Below are positions 53,936-64,000 of a stretch of 64,000 nucleotides of DNA, in pieces (the first letter of the stretch is position 1; each line of letters starts with the position of its first letter). This DNA comes from Lota lota. Its lineage: Eukaryota; Chordata; Actinopteri; Gadiformes; Lotidae. The notes beneath the pieces were generated by a model. That model did no database searches, was not told the DNA's origin, and saw only the letters and a program-made list of their open reading frames with translations. The stretch spans positions 4,108,292 to 4,172,291 of the forward strand of contig JACYXH010000826.1 in NCBI GenBank assembly GCA_026745465.1, given 5' to 3'. Made by a program: the position numbers and the translations under genes.

Positions 53936-54082
53936 GCATGCAGATCAGACCAGATTAGATCAAATCAAATTAGCTCAGATCAGACCAGATTAGATCAGAT
54001 GAAACTAGATCAGATCAGAGGAGATCAAATGAGATCAGGTCAGAATAGACCACACTAGATCTGCCTGCTCAGACTAGATCAT
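53936..54082. repeat. degenerate AGATCA-type repeat
   Basis: About 147 bp composed of variants of AGATCAGACC, AGATTAGATC and AAATCAAATT, with GATC recurring every 5-15 bp. It looks like an old, diverged minisatellite. Confidence 0.75.
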
Positions 54083-54496
54083 GTACGTAAGTAACTCTTG
54101 GGACAAAATCACAATTAGTCCACGACATGAAGGTGAGCGCATTCAGTCAACACCAGTAGACAAACATCCAGTCAGAGCAGCCCAGTGCCTCATCTTTCAA
54201 ACGTCTGACCAACGCACGTATAAAATCCAGGTCTCACAGGTGTTGGTTTGTATTTAAAAAAGGCTTCGAGCCAATCAGAATCAAGAACCGGTACTATACG
54301 TTTTATAAATGTTTGCCTGACATTTATCCATCTACCGTAGCATGCATCTGCAGAGCAGCTTGACTCCCATAGGTCATCTCTGGATGTCGGACATTTCTGT
54401 CTGCTTGTCATATTTCAAACTTGACCAATCGGAACACTGTGACCTCTGCATACTTTTCACTCAGCGAGGTCATTGGCCGCCCCCAGGGGAGCCATA

Positions 54497-54544
<48 letters not shown>

Positions 54545-54795
54545 AGAGTCATCCTGGGATGTGGACTTCACAAACCTTTTCCCGCCCACCTCCAGAGTCC
54601 AGAGTCCAGTCCAACATGTCTTCTCAATCAGTGAGATCGGTCAGATAGTGTCCTGTCCCGTCCCTTTCTCTCTCTCTCTCTCCGGCTGTCCGCCACGGCA
54701 TTGGCGTGCCCACTGTGACGCACGGCGTGGACAATGGGAGGATATCGGGGTGTGTTGCTGTACCCCACCCCCCCTCCGCTTTACCAGCGACCGCA

Positions 54796-54819
54796 GGGGG
54801 GGGGGGGGGGGGGGGGGGG
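54796..54819. repeat. poly(G) run, 24 bp
   Basis: Pure G run. A short interrupted (CT)n lies at 54501-54545. Confidence 0.97.
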
Positions 54820-55560
54820 AGGGAGGGTCAAAAGGTGGCTAAGCTAATGTCAATTTCCTGTGTTTTATGTGTTGTTAAACCACGGGGGTAGGCTATAGAT
54901 GTTGTTGTTGTTTGTTGTTGTTTTTGGCGCTTTTGACGTTTCACAACGTGTAAATATCCAAAGCACACCGATGACAAGAGTGGAGAAGTGTGTTGATATT
55001 TTTTCCGTCCATCCCCACACATCATCACACCGAGATATGTTCTGTCACCCCCTCATTGACATCTGTTAAATACATACTCTTTGTCATTTTTTCACTAGAC
55101 TCTACGCCGTCCTGTTTGCGGGGACCATGGCGACCGTGTGAGGGGCCTATGGAGGAGGAGGTTCTCTTGCTGCTGTTGGACTTGGACCCGGAGTGCGGAG
55201 GAGGGGAGTTGGGGGGGGGGGGGTTTGGACGGAACGGACATCGTTCAGTTCCAGGGCTTTCCAGAGAGTCCCGGGGGCTTCATTAAATCAGCAGAAGAAG
55301 AAGAAGAGGAGGAGGAGGAGGAGACGGAGGGGGTGGGACTTCCTGTACTGGTCCGTTTCTGATCCCGCCGAAACAGCAGCACGCAAGGCCAATACAGGAA
55401 CATGGCCATGGGGTCACGTCAGTTCCTGTATTGACTACAGGGAAACACAGTAGCAAGGGCAGAAATCCCATGATGCATCTGGGAATTTGCATTGGGGCTT
55501 AAAGTGCTGATTATTGTTCATTTTTAAGTGTGAAAACAACAAAAAGGATTTAGAGGTAAT

Positions 55561-56395
55561 GTGCATTACCATAGGACATTCTAAACCAATACCTATTGTA
55601 AAGTATTACCTATCATATGACCTTACCTATTCTAAACCAATACCTATTGTAAAGTTTACGTATCATATGACATTATCTACTTTAAACTAATATATATTGT
55701 AAAGTATTACCTATCATATGACCTTACCTATTCTAAACCAATATCTATTGTAAAGTATTACCTATCATATGACCTTACCTATTCTAAACCAATACCTATT
55801 GTAAAGTTTACATATCATATGACCTTACCTATTCTAAACCAATACCTATTGTAACGTTTACGTATCATATGACATTATCTATTTTAAACTAATATATATT
55901 GTAAAGTATTACCTATCATATGACCTTACCTATTCTAAACCAATATCTATTGTAAAGTATTACCTATCATATGACCTTACCTATTCTAAACCAATACCTA
56001 TTGTAAAGTTTACATATCATATGACCTTACCTATTCTAAACCAATACCTATTGTAAAGTTTACGTATCATATGACATTATCTATTTTAAACTAATATATA
56101 TTGTAAAGTATTACCTATCATATGACCTTACCTATTCTAAACCAATATCTATTGTAAAGTATTACCTATCATATGACCTTACCTATTCTAAACCAATACC
56201 TATTGTAAAGTTTACATATAATATGACATTATCTATTTTAAACTAATATATATTGTAAAGTATTACCTACAATATGACATAACCTATTCTAAACCAATAT
56301 ATATTGATAAATATTACCTATTGAAGGACATTCTTAACCAATACCTATTTTGAAGCATTACCTGCATTACCTTATCTATTGTAAACCATTACTGA
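55561..56395. repeat. satellite-like array: 50/51-bp monomers in a 202-bp higher-order unit
   Basis: Monomers of the form ACCTTACCTATTCTAAACC to TATCATATG alternate in four variants (50, 51, 51, 50 bp). The same variant recurs at 55620, 55822 and 56024, exactly 202 bp apart. The array is ordered in its centre and decays toward the right end (56270-56395). Confidence 0.92.
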
Positions 56396-56928
56396 TTATA
56401 TTTAACAAAAAAATGTATATAGCCTAGTGTCAATTATAAATCAACACTTATAACAACCACCCTACCTATGTTAAAATGTGCATATTTATAAAGAGAAAAT
56501 GACATAAGAAAGAAAGATTTTTTTAGAGAGAGACATAGGAGTAGTAAGAGAAAGAGAGAATAAATTGTATGGGAGAGAGAGTGATGAAGAAAGAAACAAA
56601 GAGAAAGGGATAAAAAAAGGAAAATAAAGAGAAAGCGAGGGAGAAAGATTTAGAATGATTCATAAACTAGAGAAAAACTGTTAGAGACAAAGAAACAAAG
56701 AGTCATAAAAAGAGGGAGTGAGGCAGTAACTTCCATCAGCAGGAAACAATGGAGACATTTTAGAGTGGAGACGCAGCAGCCAAAGTGTTATGGATCTCTG
56801 TTGATCTGGCACTGCTGCTGCTCCCGCCCACAGTTACCTTTTGTTATCATGCAGAAACCTCACCAGTCCCACTCACTCCTGGATGAATAGATCTCGTGAC
56901 TGTCAAGAAACAGCGTGTATTTACAACG

Positions 56929-57320
56929 TTAAAGGTGCTGTAGGACAGATTCAATAGTTGTAAAGAGAGAGAGAGAGAGAGAGAGCAGAAAAGAGCAGAA
57001 GAGAGCAGGATTTTGAAACTGACTAACAACTAAAAAAACATCTCTTCCCTTGATATGTTTCTCCGCTATTGAGAAGAGTTGCATTTTATGCCCCTCTGAT
57101 TGACCAGCATGATGAATTCCCTGAACCAATCAAATTAAGAGATGCCCTGATTTGTCAGATATTAGCGGGGAGCTGTCTAAATCTCAAATTGGCTCATACA
57201 GAGGCAGGCGCAGCTTGAAACAGATATTCTCACAGCGCTTCTTCAGTCATTAATAGCTGACGGATGGCTTTTCTAACAAACTCCACTGAGATGAAAGCTC
57301 TTAAATATTAGCACCTTTAA
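56929..57320. mobile_element. TTAA-flanked MITE, same termini as the 21.2-kb copy
   Basis: The 392-bp element starts TTAAAGGTGCTGTAGG and ends, in reverse complement, TTAAAGGTGCTAATAT. The terminal 11 bp equal those of the element at 21216-21689. A (GA)n tract lies just inside the left end. No coding capacity was seen. Confidence 0.65.
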
Positions 57321-57365
57321 TACATATTAATTTATTTTTTACTAAAATGTTATTTATTAAATTGT

Positions 57366-57418
57366 GGAGTGTGTGTGGTTGATGGCTGGTTTAAACAGCC
57401 ATCAACCACACACTCTAC
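57366..57418. repeat. foldback hairpin
   Basis: The arms TGTGTGGTTGATGGCTG and CAGCCATCAACCACACA are perfect complements around the 7-nt loop GTTTAAA, with further pairing outward. It lies 46 bp beyond the TTAA MITE at 57320. Confidence 0.85.
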
Positions 57419-57595
57419 AGGGATATTTGTACTTTACATATGGCTATAGGCTTTAGAGTAAATCATGTTTAAGGGGTAAAACTAGATTTTCCTGTTGGTA
57501 TAGAACTGTCAGAGAAAATTGCCTAATAAATAAGACAATTTATACGCAGGAGGTTGGAGGGGCAGATAAGGATTTGTTCTCATGGGTTTGTCTCT

Positions 57596-57900
57596 GTGCG
57601 TTCACACCAAAAACGAAGGCGCGCCGCGAATACATATAATGTAAATGCTAAGACGCGAATAGATGCACATTTTCCACCGGCCAAGATGGCTTGAATGGCG
57701 CGGCGCGAACAACCTGGTTCACGCGGATTTCGCGTGATTCTACTGGCGTGAACGATGCAAATACGCCATTCGCTCGAGTTGAAATATTTGAACTTCGCTT
57801 GACGCTCAATCACTCGGGCAAGAAAGGTTTTCGGTTCGCGCGAGCAACCTCGCCCGTATACGCGAGTAGAATATTCGCTTCACTTTTGGTGTGAACGCAC
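57596..57900. mobile_element. CpG-rich MITE with GTGCGTTCACACC inverted termini
   Basis: The 305-bp element starts GTGCGTTCACACCAAAA and ends with its reverse complement (TTTTGGTGTGAACGCAC). The interior is rich in CG and in Nru-like TCGCGT and CGAATA palindromes. This terminal sequence is common in fish MITEs, but I cannot place it in a superfamily: no clear target duplication is visible. Confidence 0.75.
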
Positions 57901-58307
57901 CTTATTAAATCACTTCTTTTTTAAACAGACCAATGTTAGCATGGAATGAACACAAGTGATGTGATTACTAAATATGAACACACAGGAAGTGATGTGCTTT
58001 GATGTGACAATAGCATATTTTGGGTGAGCAGTGCAGGAATTGTGGGTATTGCAGTTAAATAATAAATCAGACAGCAAATGGAGCAGCCAGCACCTCTGCT
58101 GTGTGGCTTTAGGAGAGGGAGACAGTAGGAATGAGGAGCAGAGTCAACATTATAACATTGTTCTTTCAGCCAGTCATCACATAGTGCCGAGAACGGTATT
58201 TAGCTGGGTAATGGAGTGTGGTACGCGGCCGTGCCTTGTTTACTCTCCACCTGATAGAGATCCTATGGAGACTGATTACTCTGAGCACAACACCCAGCTA
58301 CAGGAAA

Positions 58308-58427
<120 letters not shown>

Positions 58428-59801
58428 TTATTTTTATTCATAGCTTTTCCAGTCTCCTCCTCACCAACACGTCCAGCACATTCCCATGCGTCCTGAAGTG
58501 GTGTGATGTGTGCGTGCGTGTGTGTCATGTTTATGTGTGGTGGTCTGGTGTGAGGTAATTACAGTGATCAGCAGTTGGACCAGCGGAGGCCTGACACCGG
58601 GCCAGAGAGTAAATAGGTAATAAATCTCTACAGCATCAGCGGAGAGGCTCACTGTAAACACGTATTTAAAACGGAGTGTTTTGTGGCGCTGCGAGGCGAT
58701 GGGAAGATGGCTGGCATTCCTGCAGCTCTCCACAAGAAAGGGAAGCAGAGTTTACGGCGTCGGTCTGCCCTTGTTTTGTGTTGCGGAGCATCTGGTGGCT
58801 TTAATCACAACACAGCGTGATTAGTCTGACACCAAAGGAGGAGCGAGGGAGGTTTGGCCCGGAAATGAAATACAAATCGGAGAGGAGACGAGGAGAGGCC
58901 AAGAGATTGTTTTCTCTTTCCCACTCTTAAATACTCGAAGAGGGTAAGAGTTTCATTCTGAAAAATATAGAATAAATCGAAAATTGTAAAGTTACAAAAG
59001 GAAACATTATTGAATGAAAGGGGCATTTGTGTTTCCAAAATTGAAATTGAATAAAAAAATTATTAAGTTAGGAAACTTTTTTTATTTGTTTTTTTTACGT
59101 TGGTTACAGCTAAAAATGTTTTGCCTCACTTCAGTCCAATATTATTCAGTCATGGCTTATTTATTTATATATTTGTTTTGTTTTATAGAACAAAAAATAA
59201 TCTGAACTGTTGGACATCTTTTAAGTGTCATATATTTTGCTTACTTTTAACTCTTGTGAGAGAACCCACAAGCATCAAAAACTCTTATATTGACTGATTT
59301 TCCTTCCATAAATAGTTTGACTCCTCCGTTATACAACTATTAATACCTGCCCTTTTCACCCGATCCATATTGTAGACCATTGTGCGAGAGGTTTTTGGTT
59401 CCTACGCAGACCTTTGTATTCCCCGGGGAGGATTCTAAAGGTCGCACCTAAAAACACTTAGCGATCGTTTTACTGGTGGACATCAGGCTGACTCAATGGA
59501 GATGGAAAGAAGCTGGGAGTGTGGGGAGGGACTGAAACTGATCCCTCTCCCCCTTGTAAAAGCATCAACCCTTTAATGGACGCATGTGGAGGCAAGGCCA
59601 GGTGAAACTGATCGGAGCACCAAGCATGTGAAATGTGCGCACACGGCCACCTGGGCGTGTGTGTGCGTGTGTGTGTGCTGTCTATGAGTGGGCTTGCACA
59701 TATGTATACAATGAGTGTGATCTTTGTGTGTGCGTGACTGCATGTGCACACTCACTATGTGTGTGTGTGTGTGAATGTGCTTTCTTTTCACGATTAGCAG
59801 A

Positions 59802-59802
<1 letters not shown>

Positions 59803-59871
<69 letters not shown>

Positions 59872-59872
59872 A
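59803..59872. repeat. (GT)n microsatellite, about 70 bp
   Basis: Uninterrupted core within a 400-bp stretch (59650-60015) rich in short GT runs. Confidence 0.95.
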
Positions 59873-60499
59873 TATATATGTGAGTGTTTGCTTTACACAT
59901 ATGTATACAATGAGTATGATCTAGATGTGTGTGAGAAGGGTGTGTTTCTGGAGGTGTGTGTCTATCCCCGTGTGTGCATGTCACTAAACGTGTGTGTGTG
60001 TGTATGTGTGCATAATAGCATGTGCAACATTCAAGGTACACAGTGCACCAGCCGCAGCTCGCAGCAGAGGGGAGCACTCGGCCACAACCCCAATAACTCA
60101 CACGCCTCGAATTAGTGGGCCTCCCACGCCGGGGCTAAGCCGGAGCTGAGCCGGGGCTCGCCACCTCGGCCCCTTATTACCTCCACCTTGAAAGGACCCG
60201 GCCCCCCATAGGTCGAGAGATCGTGAACCTCATCCGTCATTCGCTCGGACACAGGACCACGCCTACTTAGAGACTTGAAAACAATATTGCAACGAGAAGC
60301 TTCATGACATAAAACTAAACCTGCCAACTTGATGCAGATGAAGAATTCGGCTCATTTAGGCGGGGGTGGCCGGTGATGGTGGCGGGGGGATTGGGGGGGA
60401 GGGTGAGCCGGCCCTGAACCGGCGGGGTTCTTTACGGGCCGCTTTAGTCCGCAGAGGGCTGCTGGATACAGTTCTGAGTCGACCCGGCAGGACATAAAT

Positions 60500-60850
60500 C
60501 ACCCTTAGGCTCCTTCTTTCTTTCCTCTTTCTGCTCCCTAACTCTTTCTCTCCCTCCCTTACTCCTTCTCCTTCTTTCACTCTCCTTCTCTCTTCTTTCT
60601 CTCCCTCTCTCCCTCTTTCTGTCTGTCACTCCTATTTTTCTTCCTCTCTCTCCTTCTGCACATCCAACAACTCCTCTGACCCTTTCTTTCTAATCCCCAA
60701 ACAATCTTAAGTGATCTTTCCTTCTCTCTCTCCTTCTGCACCCCCTTATCATCTCCTTTCACCCTTTCTTTCATTATTCTTTCTATCTTTTATTTGTTCT
60801 TTCTGGCCTTTCTTTTTCTTCCTTCTTTATTTGCGGCAGTCTGTGGTTCA
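60500..60850. repeat. pyrimidine-rich (CTTT/CTCC) tract
   Basis: About 350 bp mostly C and T on the plus strand, built from CTTTCT and CTCCCT. A purine-rich counterpart lies at 63180-63430. Confidence 0.85.
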
Positions 60851-61647
60851 CTCTCTGTTCCGTTCTCTCTCCCGACCGGAAGAATTAGCTGCTCAAACGT
60901 TACCACCGTTTTTATTTCATTTCATTTTTCTTCGAGGGAAAAGAAAACTGAACCAAAACAATTCCGTCTCCCTCCGGGGCCCCCCGAGTCTTGCGTGCCC
61001 CTGGGGCCTCTTACCCTCGCTCTCTAATTAGATTAGCCGAGTCCCCAATATGGCAACGCAGAGCTTCAATCTGGCAACATCGGCTACCTTTGCGGCACCA
61101 TAATATCTGGTCTGAGGAGCAGGAAATGACCTAAATGTCGGTTAGTGCGGTATTCTGTTACACCCAATGGTGAGCTGACAAATCAGAGCACAGCAGACAC
61201 CAGAGACAGAGGATAATAAAATACGAAGAAAGAAAGAAACGGAGAGAGAATAAAACCTAAATAGGGGGATTTACAGCTGAGCTCTGCACCGGACCAGTGC
61301 ACATGTGGAACATGGCTGTGGCTGGGCAGCCATTTTGGAGGTGGTGGTGGTAATGGTGTTGGGGATGGTGGGGTCGGGTCGAGGAGGGGTGGGGGTTCGG
61401 CAGCTGAGGGAGCCATCATGGGTTGCTTGACTTCTTCAAACTGCCAATTTGGAGCCTGTGAGACGCAATTTAATAGAGGTCCCTACGCATGGTGCTCCTC
61501 TGGGACCTATAGATAGAACATGGAAGGTAAGGAAAATAGCTCTCTGGAGCTCCAGGAAATCTGTTTGTTCACCTATATATAGTATATACAGTATATATTA
61601 TATATAGTACATATAGTATGTGTGTATATATATATATATAATATGCC

Positions 61648-61750
61648 AATATGGATGCTTTTATCCAAAGCTTCTTACAACATCGTGAGTGCACACATTT
61701 TAGCATGGGTAGAAGCGGGTGGGAATCAAAGCACTCACCCTGGCACCTTA
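61648..61750 (-). mobile_element. fragment of a teleost SINE-tail repeat
   Basis: It carries ATGCTTTTATCCAAAGC followed by CTTCTTACA and, further on, GGGAATCAAA and CACCCTGGCA, the complementary strand of the common fish SINE 3' region. Related short pieces lie at 16068-16094 and 51250-51282 (AAAAGCATTTGCTAAGTGAC). Confidence 0.55.
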
Positions 61751-61967
61751 TGCGCTCCCAGTGAAGCGAGACAGGAACAGCTTTGAACTCCAACTCCAAC
61801 TACTCTGACCACAAGCAATTAAACTCAAGACACAACGGACCCAGTCGATCATGAACACTACAAAATATGAATTTCACACAACTCTGTGGCACACCTTGAA
61901 CATTATGAAACACGAACAATGAGGAAATGATAGAAAGTAAAAAATGAGAAAGGGGGGGGTCCTCAAG

Positions 61968-62080
<113 letters not shown>

Positions 62081-62761
62081 GTTCCGGCCGAGTGACAGTG
62101 GTTAAACGGCGCAGAGCTTCCTGTGGCGAAACACATGTGTGTACAAGAGCAATACCGACGTGCACTAAATTCCACAGCCGGCCCTCTAGATGGGACGTGA
62201 CAGTATAACGCAGGAGAGCGAGGTCGTCTGGAGAGTTGGCTGACAGGAAGTGAACTCCATGAATGATTTCGTCCTCATAAATCATTTGGCAGAAGGGGTG
62301 GGTGGGTGGGTGGGGTTGGAAGCGTCCTAACCCGCTGCGCAGCTCCCCACAAAGACGGTCTTCATACACACACTGGTGGTCACATGGTGTGTATGTTAGA
62401 GTAAGTGAGAGAGTGATTTTAAGTGTGTGTGTGTATCAGAGTCAGGGAAAGCATGAGAGAACGACAAGATAATCTGTGTGTGTGTGTGTGTGTGTTTACC
62501 ATGCACATACACAAGCGTACACAGACACATAAACATATGATAAGGCTCCTACACTGGAAGGTAAATCAAGATGTTTTGAAAGGCCTGATGACCAGCTCTC
62601 TGTAGTTGTGTTGGAGGTTTGGCTGCAGTGAGAAAATGGTTCCAGTCCCTTGCTGGGCCTGATGGGAGCTCATAGGGTCATAGCTCTGCTAAATGAGGAG
62701 GATCCAGACTACAGAACGCTTACCTGGGGACTATACCCCAGAACCTATTAATGCATGCCTG

Positions 62762-62782
62762 TGAGTGTGTGAGTGTGTGTGT

Positions 62783-62864
<82 letters not shown>
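62762..62864. repeat. (GT)n microsatellite with few interruptions
   Basis: About 100 bp. A matching (AC)n lies at 63055-63106 in opposite orientation, 190 bp away. Confidence 0.95.
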
Positions 62865-62867
<3 letters not shown>

Positions 62868-63051
62868 TAACATAGAGCCCAAAACTAAAATCCATCCATC
62901 ACAAATGTGTTTGTATCCAGTACGTCTTGCATGAATCATGTTCAATACGTGTGGATTCACTCCATGTTTCCGCCTTAGACAGTGTATCCTGCAGCTGTGT
63001 GTGTGTGTGTGTGCATGTGTGTTTGTGTATGGACATCCTCTATCTCTCTTT

Positions 63052-63108
<57 letters not shown>

Positions 63109-64000
63109 AGCTTGGGTTTGACCAATCGGCGCCAGTGGAGATGAGTGATGATGGGATATGTGCCAGATGAATGCAACAGAGTGAGGAGAGGAGAGAGAGA
63201 AGGATGGGAGGAGGAGCAGGAGAGGGGGAGAGGGTGACTTGTTGAGTTTTAGAATCATGACATTAGGTGTGTGAGCAAAGTAGTACAAGTTGGGATGGAT
63301 GGAGAGGGGAAGAGAGGAGGGTGAGAGGAAGAGATGAGAGGGGGAGGCAAGAAGGAGGAGAGGAAGGAGGACTGGAGGAGAGGAAAGGTGAGGCATGTGA
63401 GAGGGGAGAGAAGGAGGAGAGGAGAAGAGGTGAATTTCGTGTTGATAAATAACCGTCTGTATCTCACATGGCTCTGCAACATGGCTGTCAGCATGACAGA
63501 GCTCAGTGTGTAAAGGGTGAGGGTGGGTGGAGTGAGGGAGGGGGCGGAAGGGGCACACAGACATGATCCACAGCTGCTTCCAACTATAGCAACATCTCTA
63601 TTCTCCTCTCTCTTTCTCTCTCTCTCTCTCTCTGGAGGTAGGTGGGAAAGAATGTTCTGTCTATTTTTCTTCCTGTCTGTCTGTCCATCCATCTTTATAC
63701 ATTCGTGTGTGTCTGCTTGCCAACACACACTGTCAACAGACAGATCCTGTATCTGTTCCGGGTCTCTCCTCCCTTTCCCTCTGATACTGTTCCATGGCCT
63801 ACTCTCACCTCCTCCCGATCTCAGACTCCCCCTTTTTAAACCTCTCTCCTCTTCTATTTGTGTTGCAATTACGAACAATCTGCACATCATTTAGCAGTCC
63901 TTTCAGAGATTCCCCTCCCTGTCTGCGTAGTGTAAACTCCCATCACTGTTCAATTAAGCCTCCTCTACGTCTCAGCCCACTATTTTATACAGTGGCATCA

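Overview
This window is nuclear DNA of a ray-finned fish, almost certainly a teleost. The exon-intron genes are vertebrate, the transposons are of teleost type, and microsatellites are extremely dense. Long (AC)n, (AG)n, poly(C) and poly(G) tracts occur throughout, a density reminiscent of cod-like genomes, but the species cannot be settled from the sequence. No operon, phage, CRISPR or LTR-element structure was seen.

Two host genes are recognisable, both on the minus strand. (1) agmo, alkylglycerol monooxygenase, has coding exons 1 to 12 between 35537 and 7551. The exons splice in phase into 414 residues with all eight iron-ligand histidines; only the short last exon (about 24 residues in human) was not found and probably lies below position 1. 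(2) meox2, a mesenchyme homeobox transcription factor, is complete in three exons (46586-45962, 40820-40648, 37321-37100) and encodes 339 residues. The pair keeps the human 7p21 arrangement (MEOX2 then AGMO, same strand), but only about 1.56 kb separates the meox2 stop from the agmo start. The genes are not known to work in one pathway: agmo cleaves ether lipids in membranes, meox2 is a nuclear regulator of somite, limb-muscle and vascular development.

Layout: 1-7550, agmo intron 12 (microsatellites, a long purine tract); 7551-35537, agmo exons and introns, including a 1.13-kb hAT-type transposon with a perfect 8-bp target duplication, TTAA-flanked MITEs, a foldback repeat and a 174-bp triplicated unit; 35538-37099, intergenic; 37100-46586, meox2 with a tRNA-derived SINE in intron 2; 46587-64000, meox2 upstream DNA with no recognised gene but a (CT)n tract just before the start codon, a 93-bp poly(C) run, a higher-order satellite-like array at 55.6-56.4 kb and further MITEs.

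No previously undescribed multi-gene system is visible. The most interesting points are the GC-AG intron in agmo, the higher-order minisatellite, the excess of poly(C)/poly(G) over poly(A)/poly(T), and the (CT)n tract 38 bp from the meox2 start.
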